From PALSA-612 sp963704335 (lineage in GTDB: Bacteria > Actinomycetota > Thermoleophilia > Gaiellales > Gaiellaceae), in assembly GCA_963704335.1 (NCBI GenBank), contig OY969889.1, forward strand, positions 1,426,001 to 1,490,000: a stretch of 64,000 nucleotides of DNA. Reading direction: 5' to 3'. Position 1 is the first letter of the stretch, and every line of letters starts with the position of its first letter. The translations under genes were made by a program, and so were the position numbers. The notes below the pieces were generated by a model. It was not told where the DNA came from. It was given only the letters and a program-made list of their open reading frames with translations, and did not search any database. Shown in pieces: positions 1 through 8,509 of the stretch.

Positions 1-422
1 ACGACCTCCCGCTCGGGGCAGCCGAACGTGAACGAGACGACGGCCGGCTGCTCGCGCCGGACGAGCTCGAGCTTGGCCTGCCAGTCGTCGTCCGTCCAGC
101 GCGGCTCACCGGCGGCGACGCCATAGCGTTCCGCCTCCTCCGCGAGGCGCTCAACGAAGGCAGCCACCTGTGTGTCGTCGAGCCGCTCGGGAACGGGATA
201 GAAGACGTTGACCGCGAATGGGCGCCGAGTCTGCCCGCGCAACGCCGTGATGTCGTCGGCGAGCGCGGGCGCCGTCTGGTAGCCGGCAGCGAGGAAGCCG
301 AGGCCGCCGGCCTCGCAGACGGCGGCGACAAGCGCCGGCGTTGTCGGGCCGCCAGCCAGCGGGGCTCCAACGATCGGGACCCTCAGGACATTTGGTGCGA
401 GCGCTGGGCGGATTGCTTGCAC
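1..422 (-). CDS. Nitronate monooxygenase (2-nitropropane dioxygenase family), C-terminus cut by window edge
   Basis: About 140 N-terminal residues are visible. The translation after the start reads VQAIRPALAPNVLRVPIVGA and continues with APLAGGPTTPALVAAVCEAG and GLGFLAAGYQ, the FMN-binding TIM-barrel opening typical of nitronate monooxygenases (P-I-V-x-A-P-M/L-A-G-G, then G-L-G-F-L-A-A-G-Y). Further on lies VVSFTFGCP, matching the S-F-x-F-G segment of the family. These flavoenzymes oxidise alkyl nitronates with oxygen. The GTG start is chosen because GAAGGAGAC lies directly upstream and the conserved barrel strand begins 14 codons later. The rest of the gene lies outside the window, so the catalytic His cannot be checked. 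Confidence 0.85.
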   Translation of the reverse strand, partial: MQAIRPALAPNVLRVPIVGAPLAGGPTTPALVAAVCEAGGLGFLAAGYQTAPALADDITALRGQTRRPFAVNVFYPVPERLDDTQVAAFVERLAEEAERYGVAAGEPRWTDDDWQAKLELVRREQPAVVSFTFGCPEREV

Positions 423-610
423 GTCTCCTTCATCCGGCGTGAGCGTAACCGGATCGCTCTGCGCGGCTGATCCGGCCTCCGGGATTCGGCCCGACACCGA
501 TTTGCTGATCGCCGTCGCCGCGAGCCCGCTGCCACGGTGGAGACTGTCAGATTCCTTGTGTAAGCGGCGGGCGCGGCCACTCGCCCGCCGCCTGGAAATC
601 AGTCTGCTCG

Positions 611-650
611 AGAGACGCCCTCTCGAAGAGAGAGACGCCCTCTCGAAGAG
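611..650. repeat. Two tandem copies of a 20-bp hairpin-forming unit
   Basis: The unit AGAGACGCCCTCTCGAAGAG occurs twice head to tail, followed by AGAG. Within it CGAGAG/CTCTCG can pair around a 5-nt loop, so the two copies could form two consecutive hairpins. They lie in the 280-bp gap between the nitronate monooxygenase start and the integrase start, where no gene is visible. Function unknown; a regulatory site of the former element or an attachment remnant are both possible. Confidence 0.6.
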
Positions 651-702
651 AGAGGTGGTCTGCGCGAGATTCTCGACCGTCGTTCGATCGAGGAGGCTCG
701 TG

Positions 703-1937
703 ATGATCCAGCAGGGCCAGGTGTTCAAGCTGAAGACGAAGGGGCCGGAGGGCCAGCCGTTGTGGGCGTACCGGTATCGGCTCGAGGGTCGCGGCTCGGA
801 GCGGCCGCAGGTGGGAGGGTTTCGCGACGCGCGCGGAGGCGGAGAAGGCGCTGCGCAAGGTGCTCGACCGGATTGGCCCGGGAGGCGGACGGGCGACGAT
901 CACGCTCGCCGAGTTCGTCGACGAGTACCTGGAGCTGCATCAGGCGGCGCCGGTCACGATCGCGAAGCTGCGCTGGCTGCTCGGCAAAGCGACCGCCGTG
1001 CTGGGCGCGAGGCGGCTGGTCGACCTGTCGCCGAGGGATGTGTACGCATGGCGACTGGCCATTCCCGAAGGGCACCGGTTCGAGGCAGACGTTGCGGCAG
1101 GTCCTGAACCGCGCGGTCGACTGGGGGCTGCTCGACAGGAATCCCGCGAAGCGCGGGATCCGGAATGCGCCGCGACGTGCCCGCGAGAAGCGACCCTTCG
1201 AGTCCTGGGAGCGGATCGAGAGGGTGGCGGGCATGCTCGGTCCGGTGTACGGGCCGATGGTCGTTTTCGCGACCGCGACCGGGCTCAGGCCGTCGGAGCT
1301 CTTCGGCCTCGACAGGCGCGATGTCGATCGGGAGGCGGGCGTCGTCTACGTGCGCCGGGCATATGCGAACGGCCGCCTCAAGCACACCAAGACGCGGCTG
1401 AGCAACCGGGCCGTGCCGCTGCAGGCGAAGGCGCTCGAGGCGCTCGATCGGCTGCCTCGCTCAGGGAACGAGATCCTGTTCCCGAACTCGCGCGGAGGAC
1501 GCATCGACTTCCGCGTCTTCGGCCGCCGTCACTGGAAGCCCGCCCAGAAGGCGGCTGGCATCGAGCCGTTACGTGATCTCTACGACCTGCGCCACACCTA
1601 CGCCACCTTCGCGCTCCGGGCCGGCGTCCCAGTGTTCGCTGTGTCCCGGTTCATGGGCTCGAGCATCGCGATGATCGACTGCCACTACGGCCACCTCGCC
1701 CACGACAGCCGCCAGCACGCCGTCTCATTGCTTGACGCGCTCGCGCTCGAACGTGCCGTGGACGCTGGGTGGACGTCGACCCGGCAGCCCTTGAAGCCTG
1801 TCACGGCCAGCGGCTCAGGGCCGCGGCGGAGGAGATCCAGCAGAGTGGTGGACGTTCGGTGGACGTCGAGACCCGAACTCGTCGCCGCAGCAGCCAACGG
1901 AAGGGCTGATCTGCAGGGAGAACGCGAAGCCCTCTGA
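703..1937 (+). pseudogene. Tyrosine recombinase (phage-type integrase) broken by two +1 frameshifts
   Basis: Three consecutive frames rebuild one integrase of about 400 aa. Frame 1 gives MIQQGQVFKLKTKGPEG and WAYRYRLEG (AP2-like arm-binding domain). Near 821 reading moves by +1 to the core-binding domain (ITLAEFVDEYLELHQ). Near 1070 it moves by +1 again to the catalytic domain, with GLRPSELFGLDRRD (first catalytic Arg), LYDLRHTYATFALRAG (box II Arg) and DCHYGHL (likely nucleophile Tyr). GGAGG precedes the GTG/ATG start. The gene ends inside the 3' end of tRNA-Thr, the usual site for a tRNA-targeting integrative element. No cargo gene or second attachment site was recognised, so this is probably a decayed remnant. 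Base miscalls are the alternative explanation. Confidence 0.85.
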
Positions 1938-2000
1938 CGGACTCGAACCGTCGACCCCCTCCTTACCATGGAGGTGCTCTACCAACTGAGCTAAGAGGGC
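1929..2000 (-). tRNA. tRNA-Thr (GGU anticodon)
   Basis: A complete cloverleaf folds from the minus strand: acceptor GCCCTCT/AGAGGGC, D-arm GCTC...GAGC, anticodon stem CCTCC/GGAGG with loop ATGGTAA (anticodon GGT) and T-arm GACGG-TTCGAGT-CCGTC. No CCA is encoded. A -10-like TAGACT lies about 11 nt upstream of the 5' end. Its 3' end is shared with the last bases of the integrase pseudogene, suggesting it served as an integration target. Confidence 0.95.
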
Positions 2001-2105
2001 GTTCGGTTCCAGTCTAGCCCGCGACAAAGCGGCGCTCGCGCCGCGCGAAGACCGCCTTCTTCGCGCGGCTCGGAGTGGTCGACAGCGAGCCATAAGAAGG
2101 GGTCC

Positions 2106-2130
2106 ACGGGTGAAACATGGTTTCCCCCGT
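2106..2130. repeat. Degenerate copy of the GGGGGAACC/GGTTCCCCC hairpin family
   Basis: ACGGGTGAAAC-ATG-GTTTCCCCCGT forms a stem with one mismatch. It resembles the perfect hairpins at 23434-23458 and 58090-58116 (GGGGGAACC-CAT-GGTTCCCCC). It sits in the short gap between tRNA-Thr and the PASTA gene, on the tRNA-distal side. Family membership of this copy is less certain than of the others. Confidence 0.4.
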
Positions 2131-2173
2131 CCGAGGCGTTTCGACTACCGCCGTTGCTGGGTAGAACGCCGTC

Positions 2174-3136
2174 GTGCCGGAGCGCGATCCCCCGGAGCGC
2201 CTTGCCGAAAACTCGGAGACCCCTGCCGACGAGGATGAGACGGTCGTCATTCGCGAAGATGGCCGCATCGTGGAGGAGCGGGTCGTCGTTGAGGGCGAAC
2301 CTGGTGCCCCGCCGCCCGAGCCGTTCATCGATCCAGGGCCGAGCTATGGCGAGCCTGTGGCGACCGAAGACGACCGCGTTCGCGTCGGCCCCGACGGAAC
2401 CGTGGAGCACGAGCGCCAACGCGTCGAGCGACGGCGGATGCGCGGGCCGTTCGATGACTTCTGGCCTGCGCTCGCGATCCTTCTGCTGGCGACGCTCATC
2501 GGGGTCGGTGCGCTCTGGTACTTCACTCGGAGCGAGGAGAAGCCCGTTCCCTCCGTGACCTCGCTGCCCCTGGACACCGCCGTGACGCGGCTCCAGGACG
2601 AGGGCTTCAAGACCGACATCGTGAACCGCGCCAACGCGGCGCCGCGTGGCATCGTGTTCGAGCAGCAGCCGTCCGCGGGTACTGAGCTCGAGGAGGGAAG
2701 CACGGTGACGATCCTGGCCTCAAAGGGGCCGGCCACCGTCGCGGTGCCGAATGTCGTAGGTCTTCCCGAGCAAGAGGCGCGCGATCGCCTCGCGGCCGCG
2801 GGCCTCGAAGTCCGCGTGTTCGAGGTCTTCTCGGACGAGCCGGACGGTACGGTCGTCGCCCAGAGCCCGGGTTCGGGCGAGCGCGTGTCAAAGGACTCCG
2901 GCGTGCGCATCAACGTCTCCAAGGGCTCCGGTCTGGTCGATGTGCCCACCGTCGTCGGCCTGGCGCAGGCGGAGGCGCAGGCTCAGATAGCCGACCTCGG
3001 CCTCGAGTCCAATGTGTTCCGCGTCCCATCGATCGAGCCTGCGGGCACCGTGGTCGCACAGAATCCGGTGGGCGGACAGGTGAAGGTCGGTTCAGCAGTA
3101 CGCCTGAACGTCTCGACCGGCACGCCCGCGCCGTAG
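2174..3136 (+). CDS. Membrane-anchored protein with three PASTA domains and no kinase domain
   Basis: A 320-aa protein with an acidic cytoplasmic N-terminus (1-96), one membrane segment at about 97-117 (WPALAILLLATLIGVGALWYF) and three PASTA repeats at roughly 124-188, 189-254 and 255-318. Each repeat has the V-P-x-V-x-G-L...A...L pattern and a G-T-V-V-A/E-Q-x-P-x-x-G turn. PASTA domains bind peptidoglycan or muropeptides and normally form the outer part of Ser/Thr kinases or penicillin-binding proteins. Here no catalytic domain exists, so it may be a wall-sensing or scaffold protein. The GTG start is taken because TAGAAC lies 6 nt upstream without a Shine-Dalgarno sequence, as in many leaderless genes of this window. 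Confidence 0.85.
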   Translation: MPERDPPERLAENSETPADEDETVVIREDGRIVEERVVVEGEPGAPPPEPFIDPGPSYGEPVATEDDRVRVGPDGTVEHERQRVERRRMRGPFDDFWPALAILLLATLIGVGALWYFTRSEEKPVPSVTSLPLDTAVTRLQDEGFKTDIVNRANAAPRGIVFEQQPSAGTELEEGSTVTILASKGPATVAVPNVVGLPEQEARDRLAAAGLEVRVFEVFSDEPDGTVVAQSPGSGERVSKDSGVRINVSKGSGLVDVPTVVGLAQAEAQAQIADLGLESNVFRVPSIEPAGTVVAQNPVGGQVKVGSAVRLNVSTGTPAP

Positions 3137-3148
3137 GGCGCACCAAGA

Positions 3149-3230
3149 TGGGGGCGGGAGGATTCGAACCTCCGTAGGCTGAGCCGGCGGTTTTACAGAC
3201 CGCTCCCTTTGGCCGCTCGGGCACACCCCC
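3149..3230 (-). tRNA. tRNA-Tyr (GUA anticodon), class II with long variable arm
   Basis: The minus strand gives acceptor GGGGGTG, anticodon loop CTGTAAA (anticodon GTA), a long variable arm, T-loop TTCGAAT and discriminator A. Its 82-nt length and extended variable arm fit bacterial tRNA-Tyr. A -10-like TAAGAT lies 9 nt upstream of the mature 5' end, inside the gap before the divergent ATPase/cyclase gene. No CCA is encoded. Confidence 0.95.
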
Positions 3231-3292
3231 GGGAGCGACATCTTAGCTCGGCCGGTGTGCGCGTCTCGGGCCACTCCTGGGACAATCGCGTC

Positions 3293-6200
3293 GTGGTCGA
3301 GCGCGTTCTCTGCCCGGTTCTCGTCCGCCGCGACGAAGAGCTCGCCGTGCTCGAGGACGCGCTGCTGGCAGCGCACCGGGGCGAAAGCGGCTTTGTCATG
3401 GTCTCCGGCGACGCAGGCATCGGCAAGACACGGTTGATCACAGAGCTCGCCGGCAGCGCTCGCAAGCTCGGGGGCACCGTCCTCTGGGGAAGTTGCAGCG
3501 AGGCGGAGCTCTCGCTCCCGTACCTGCCGTTCGTCGAGGCGATCGGCAACTACCTCGCGGCGCAGGACGTGGCGGCAGTCGGCGAGCGGCTCGGCCCGGC
3601 GCGCCGCGAGCTGGCACAGCTCTTCCCCCAGCTCTCCGACGGGACGCAGCCCGAACCGGCCGGGGACCCCGCACAGGCGAAGCTCCGGTTGTTCGAGGCC
3701 GTGGTCGCCCTGCTGGCAGTGGCGTCCGAGCGGCGACCCCTGCTGCTCGTCGTGGACGACATTCACTGGGCTGACGAGTCGACACGGGAGCTGCTCGACC
3801 ACCTCAGTCGCCGCGTGACGGGGCTTGCCGCACTGCTGGTCGTGACGTACCGGGCAGACGAGCTCCATCGTCGCCATCCTCTGGCGCCCGTCCTTCAATC
3901 CTGGCGCCGGTCCGGTCTCGCGGAGACCGTCAAGCTCGAGCCGCTGGCGCCGGACGGCGTGGCCGAGATGATCCGCGTGATGTTCGACGCGCCCGCCGTC
4001 GAGGCGGACCTGCGGACCGTCATGTTCGATCGGAGCGAGGGCAACCCGTTCGTGCTCGAGGAGATGCTGAAAGAGGCGATCGAGCGGGGCGACATCGTCA
4101 GGACGGACATGGGCTGGGAGCGGAGGTCGCTCGGTGACCTCCAGATCCCCGAGACGGTTCGAGACACGATTCTCCTCCGGCTCCAGCGGCTCCATGAGGA
4201 GCACACGACAATCCTCCAGGCGGCCGCGGCGCTGGGCAGGTCCTTCGACTACCCGACGCTCTTGACCGTCTCGGGAGCGGACGCGGGCGCCGTGAACGAG
4301 GCGCTGGAGGCTGCCATGGGGCAGCAGCTGATCGAAGAGCACCCCGAGGCGCCGGGTGCGTACAGATGGCGCCATGCGCTCACGCAGGAAGCGATCTACA
4401 CGGACATGGTGACTCCGCGCAGGCAGCAGTTGCACTCGCGTGCCGCGGACGCGCTGACGGCACAGACATCGATGCGAAGCGTCGATGTCGCCCACCATCT
4501 GCTCGGCGCAGCCCGCTTCGCCGAGGCCGTGCCAGTGTGCCTCCGCAGCGCGGACGAGGCCGAGCGCGCCATTGCGTACGGCGATGCGGTCGCCGTCCTC
4601 GAACGGGTGCTGCCCCACGTCACCGATCCGCTCGAGCGCGCTCGAGCGCTGTGCGCAATCGGACGCCTTTCGTGGTTCAACGGGCAGCCCGCTGCGGCCG
4701 CCCAATTCCTGATCGAAGGAGTGGAGGGGCTCGAGTCTCTCGGCCAGCCGGTCGAGGCCGCACGCTTTCGCATCTACCTCGGCCGCTGCCACTGGGAACA
4801 GTCGCGCTCCGACCTCGCCGGCGAGAGCTACGAAGCGGCGAGGCGCGTGCTGGAGGCAGTCGGGCCTTCGGCCGATCTTGCGACGGCGTATGTGCGCATC
4901 GCGGGACTGCGCGTGTTCGAGTTCGACTACGACGGCTGCGTCGAGGCTGCTCAGCGGGGAATGGAGGTCGCCGAGGCGGTAGACGCCGACTTCGAGCGCA
5001 CCTGGGCGCACGCCTTCCTGGCGATGGGACTGCTGGGCAGCGACGTCGAACGGGGCCTCGAAGTCTCCGACCGGGTGTACGAGGAGGCCTTTGCCAAGGG
5101 GTACTGGCTCGTCGCCTCGAATACCACGTACAACGACATCTGGTGCCGCGTGCACCTCGTCCAACCGGGCCTGGAAGAGCGCTTCGCGCGCCTCAACGAG
5201 TTGCCGTTCCTGCCGGCCGCGTTTTCACTGAGACTGTCACAAGGATACGTCCGGCTAGAGACCGCGGATCTCCCGGATGCACTCGAGGCTGCCCGCGCGG
5301 CCATTGTCGACTACGAGCTCCTCCGCCAGGCGAAGATGCTGTGGCGGGCCAACGTGAACACGGCCGAGGTGCTCGTGGAAATGGGCCGGGCCGAGGAGGC
5401 TGCGGGCGTTCTGCCACCGGTCTCGGAGCGCAGCGATCTTCAGGACATCGTCTACGACGGCAACGCCCAGATCCGCGTGCGTCTCGACCGGGGACAGGTG
5501 ACGGACGCCGTGGAGCTGGCAGAGGAGATCCTCGAGAACGGAGAAGAGCTCGCGATGTACCGAGGGACGCTGGCCGTTGCAGTGGAGGCGTTTCTCGCCG
5601 CTGGCCGCATCGCGAACGCGCGTGCGGTCGTCGCCAAAGGTCGCGCCCGGCCGAGCCCGGCCGGCAAGGCGCTGCTCGACGCGGCCGAGGCGCGCGTGCT
5701 GCTTGCCGAAGGGTCGCCGGAAGCCGCGGCGCCGTTGCTGCGCTCCGCGGTCGACGAGCTGCGCGCGCTCGGCTACCGGCTCGCTGAGTGGCGCACTACC
5801 GTCGCGCTCGCCGAAGCGCTCGCGAAGTCCGGAGAGACCGATGAGGCTGGTGGTCTGTTGCGGGACCTCGTTCCGCGGGCGGAGGCCGTCGAGGCGCTGC
5901 GCGTCGCCTCGACCGCTCGTGCCGTCGCCGGTGAACTGGGCGTCGACCTGCCTGCGCCGGAGCCGACAAGCGTCAGCGTTGACGCGGATCCGGAGTCGCC
6001 GGCCTTCGGTGAGCGGCTCGTCACCTCGCTCTTCGCGGACGTCCGCGGCTACACGACGCTCGCCGCCCAGTCGAGCCCGCAGGAGCTCAACGAGCGCATG
6101 GCACCGCTCTACCGGTTTGCGAGAACCGAGGTGGAGCGCCATTTCGGCATCGTCGACAAGTTCGCCGGCGATGCGGTGATGGCGACGTTCAACGTTTCCG

Positions 6201-6556
6201 GGAACAGGATCGACCATTGCGTGCAGGCGCTCCAGGCAGCACTCGCGCTCCGCGACAAAGCAGCGCTGCTCGACCTACAGCTCGGCATCGGCATCGCTGT
6301 TGGCCCAGCCGTCCTCGGGCCGGGTGCTTCCGACGCCAACGTCGCGGTACACGGCGTTGCGACCAACCTCGCAGCTCGGCTTCAGACGAAGGCCGAGGGC
6401 GGGGAGATCCTGCTCAGCGAGGAGGCCTTCCGGCGTGTCGAGAGCTGGCTCGCGGAGCGTGGCCTGGCAGCGCGCTGCGAACAGGTGGAGCTCAAAGGGT
6501 TCGAGGGAGCCCAGGCCGCCTACCGGATAGCCGCGCCCGCGCCCGCGATCTTGTAG
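3293..6556 (+). CDS. AAA-type ATPase / TPR / class III adenylate cyclase fusion protein
   Basis: About 1087 aa. The N-terminal ATPase module resembles the LuxR/MalT-like STAND group: Walker A GDAGIGKT near 38-45 and Walker B LLLVVDDIHWAD near 150. A long helical TPR-like region follows. The C-terminus (about 905-1060) is a class III nucleotide cyclase with both metal-binding aspartates (LFADVRGYTTL near 916; DKFAGDAVMATF near 960) and the ATNLAARL transition-state segment. The Lys in DKFAGD favours ATP over GTP. The catalytic site therefore looks complete and cAMP is the expected product, probably controlled by ligand binding or ATP hydrolysis upstream. The GTG start is supported by GACAAT ending 6 nt before it; upstream extensions would run into tRNA-Tyr. 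The effector signal is unknown. Confidence 0.85.
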   Translation: MVERVLCPVLVRRDEELAVLEDALLAAHRGESGFVMVSGDAGIGKTRLITELAGSARKLGGTVLWGSCSEAELSLPYLPFVEAIGNYLAAQDVAAVGERLGPARRELAQLFPQLSDGTQPEPAGDPAQAKLRLFEAVVALLAVASERRPLLLVVDDIHWADESTRELLDHLSRRVTGLAALLVVTYRADELHRRHPLAPVLQSWRRSGLAETVKLEPLAPDGVAEMIRVMFDAPAVEADLRTVMFDRSEGNPFVLEEMLKEAIERGDIVRTDMGWERRSLGDLQIPETVRDTILLRLQRLHEEHTTILQAAAALGRSFDYPTLLTVSGADAGAVNEALEAAMGQQLIEEHPEAPGAYRWRHALTQEAIYTDMVTPRRQQLHSRAADALTAQTSMRSVDVAHHLLGAARFAEAVPVCLRSADEAERAIAYGDAVAVLERVLPHVTDPLERARALCAIGRLSWFNGQPAAAAQFLIEGVEGLESLGQPVEAARFRIYLGRCHWEQSRSDLAGESYEAARRVLEAVGPSADLATAYVRIAGLRVFEFDYDGCVEAAQRGMEVAEAVDADFERTWAHAFLAMGLLGSDVERGLEVSDRVYEEAFAKGYWLVASNTTYNDIWCRVHLVQPGLEERFARLNELPFLPAAFSLRLSQGYVRLETADLPDALEAARAAIVDYELLRQAKMLWRANVNTAEVLVEMGRAEEAAGVLPPVSERSDLQDIVYDGNAQIRVRLDRGQVTDAVELAEEILENGEELAMYRGTLAVAVEAFLAAGRIANARAVVAKGRARPSPAGKALLDAAEARVLLAEGSPEAAAPLLRSAVDELRALGYRLAEWRTTVALAEALAKSGETDEAGGLLRDLVPRAEAVEALRVASTARAVAGELGVDLPAPEPTSVSVDADPESPAFGERLVTSLFADVRGYTTLAAQSSPQELNERMAPLYRFARTEVERHFGIVDKFAGDAVMATFNVSGNRIDHCVQALQAALALRDKAALLDLQLGIGIAVGPAVLGPGASDANVAVHGVATNLAARLQTKAEGGEILLSEEAFRRVESWLAERGLAARCEQVELKGFEGAQAAYRIAAPAPAIL

Positions 6557-6574
6557 ACGTACGATGCGGAGCGC

Positions 6575-7759
6575 GTGGAGCGCTTCGACGTCATCGTGGT
6601 CGGTGCCGGGCCCGCGGGCTCGGTGACGGCGACGCGTCTCGCGCGCGGGGGCGCGCGCGTGCTGCTCCTCGACAAGGTGCACTTCCCACGGGACAAGCCG
6701 TGTGGCGGCGGGCTGACCATGCGCGCCGTGAACGAGCTCCCTGTCTCGGTGGAGCCGGTGGTCGAGCATGTGGTCGACCGCATCGGCCTTCGCCTCGAGT
6801 ACGGCACACGTGTGGAACGGCGCGGACGCGCACCGCTCGTGCTCATGACGCAGCGCATTCGGCTCGACGAGCATCTCGCCCACCAGGCCGCTGCAGCCGG
6901 GGCGGACTTCCGGGACGGCGTGAAGGTGACGGACGTCGTCGCCGACGATGTAGGCGCTTCCGTGCATGTCGACGGCCGGCGGGTGGAGGCGGACGCGCTC
7001 GTCGGAGCAGACGGCGTCAACGGACCGGTGCGCAAATCGCTGGGCCTCGGTGGGGAGTACGTGCTTGGCGTGGCGCTGGAGGCCAATGTCGCCAACGAGG
7101 TCGTCGGCGAGCGCTACCGGGGGATCGCCGAGCTCGAGCTGGGCATCATCCCCGGCGGCTACGCCTGGGTCTTCCCGAAGGGCGATCACGTGAACGTCGG
7201 CGTCGGCGGCTGGGAGAGCGAAGGCCCCACGCTCCGCGGCCAGCTGGCAGAGCTCTGTAGACAACACGGGATCGCGCCCGAGGCTGTGAAGTCGATCCGA
7301 GGCCATCGGCTCCCGCTCCGCAAGCCGGGCTCGATCTCTGCGCGCGGCCGTGCGCTGCTCGTCGGCGACGCCGCCGGTCTCGTCGACCCGCTGTCGGGCG
7401 ACGGGATGTACGAGGCGTTCGTGAGCGCGCGCCTCGCCTCCGAGGCCGTGCTCGAGCTGCTCGAAGGGAGATCGGCTGCACTGGACTCTTACTCGACGGC
7501 GCTGGCGGCGTCCCTCGGATCGCTCGTGTCTGCTTCGTGGGGCGCCAAGGTCGCGCTCGACCGCTACCCACGCGCGACGTTTGCGCTCGGCCGCTCTGCG
7601 CTCGCGTGGCGCGTGATGGAGCGCATGCTACGAGGGGAGATCCTGGCGCCGTCGCAGGCGCGAGGGCTGACGAGAGTGCCCCTGAAGGCGATCGAGGCAC
7701 TCGCGCGGCGCGCCGGCGACCCCGGGCGCTCGTACCGCCTCGAAGCCACGCCCGCCTAG
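6575..7759 (+). CDS. Geranylgeranyl reductase family FAD-dependent oxidoreductase
   Basis: A 394-aa flavoprotein. The N-terminal dinucleotide-binding motif VVGAGPAGSVTATRLA (about 8-23) is followed by the family segment FPRDKPCGGGLT and, near residue 265, LLVGDAAGLVDPLSGDGM, the second FAD-binding motif of the GGR/PHBH fold. Such enzymes reduce isoprenoid double bonds in lipids, quinone side chains or chlorophyll. Because mqnD lies later in the window, hydrogenation of a menaquinone tail is a reasonable but unproven role. The GTG start lies 9 nt after TACGAT with no ribosome-binding site, suggesting its own leaderless promoter within the tail of the cyclase gene. Confidence 0.85.
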   Translation: MERFDVIVVGAGPAGSVTATRLARGGARVLLLDKVHFPRDKPCGGGLTMRAVNELPVSVEPVVEHVVDRIGLRLEYGTRVERRGRAPLVLMTQRIRLDEHLAHQAAAAGADFRDGVKVTDVVADDVGASVHVDGRRVEADALVGADGVNGPVRKSLGLGGEYVLGVALEANVANEVVGERYRGIAELELGIIPGGYAWVFPKGDHVNVGVGGWESEGPTLRGQLAELCRQHGIAPEAVKSIRGHRLPLRKPGSISARGRALLVGDAAGLVDPLSGDGMYEAFVSARLASEAVLELLEGRSAALDSYSTALAASLGSLVSASWGAKVALDRYPRATFALGRSALAWRVMERMLRGEILAPSQARGLTRVPLKAIEALARRAGDPGRSYRLEATPA

Positions 7760-7883
7760 AGGGACTCCCTTCGAATTGAAGCCTTGAGCCGCCGGGCCGC
7801 GCTCGACGGCGCAACCTGGCGACGAAGCGTCATTCCGACGTGAGTCCTCAACGTCAGCGGCGTTCCTGCCGAGAACGGAAGCG

Positions 7884-8453
7884 ATGGCTGTGCTCAGCTC
7901 TGTCGTCGGCTACGCCCTTCCGTCCATCAGGGACGAGCCACGCCGCCTGTCCCCGCTGGGCTACCAACTGCTCACGCTTGCCGGCGCGGGCCTCGTGGTC
8001 GCCTGCTTTGCGGCTGAAGGCCGGACGCTGGAAGCCGTGGCGGCGGCCGTCTTCTGTCTGGCACTCGCCATCGTCACCGCTGCCGATCTCGACTACCGAC
8101 TGATCCCGAACCGCGTGGTGCTGCCGGCGTCCGTAGTCGTGCTTGCGCTCATGACGACGGCCGATCCGAGCCCGGAGTGGGCGCTCTGCGCCCTCGCTGC
8201 CGGCGGCGGCCTCTTCATACTCGCGTTCGTATATCCGGCGGGCATGGGCATGGGCGACGTGAAGCTGGCCTTTCTCATGGGCGCCGCGCTCGGCCGTAGC
8301 GTCGTGCCGGCGCTGATGCTGGCGATGCTGCTCGCAGTCATTCCGGCGGTCGCCTTGCTCATCCGGCACGGCCGCGCAGGGAGGACGATGGGCATTCCCT
8401 TTGGCCCCTTCCTCGCGCTCGGCTCTATCGTCCTGCTGTTCGCAGGTTCGTAG
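7884..8453 (+). CDS. Prepilin peptidase (A24 aspartic protease), short form
   Basis: A 189-aa polytopic membrane protein. The two catalytic aspartates of type IV prepilin peptidases are visible: ADLDYRLIPNR (around D68/D70) and GMGMGDVKL (around D125), the latter being the G-x-G-D signature. The N-terminal zinc/N-methyltransferase domain of PilD-type enzymes is missing, as in archaeal-like or TadV/CpaA-type peptidases. It would cleave the leader of class III signal peptides at the inner membrane; the pilin-like gene 56 bp downstream is a natural substrate. The preceding 124-bp gap shows no gene. Confidence 0.85.
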   Translation: MAVLSSVVGYALPSIRDEPRRLSPLGYQLLTLAGAGLVVACFAAEGRTLEAVAAAVFCLALAIVTAADLDYRLIPNRVVLPASVVVLALMTTADPSPEWALCALAAGGGLFILAFVYPAGMGMGDVKLAFLMGAALGRSVVPALMLAMLLAVIPAVALLIRHGRAGRTMGIPFGPFLALGSIVLLFAGS

Positions 8454-8509
8454 ACCGTCTCACCCGATCGAGTGAGGCTCTCGGCCATGTCGCGGCCGAT
8501 CCCGGTTTC

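Noticed and set aside
611..650. CRISPR-like array
   Set aside because: Only two abutting copies without spacers; a simple tandem duplication.
3092..5164. Long minus-strand ORF of 690 codons opposite the ATPase/cyclase gene
   Set aside because: A shadow of GC-rich codon structure; it contains no domain signal and runs through tRNA-Tyr.
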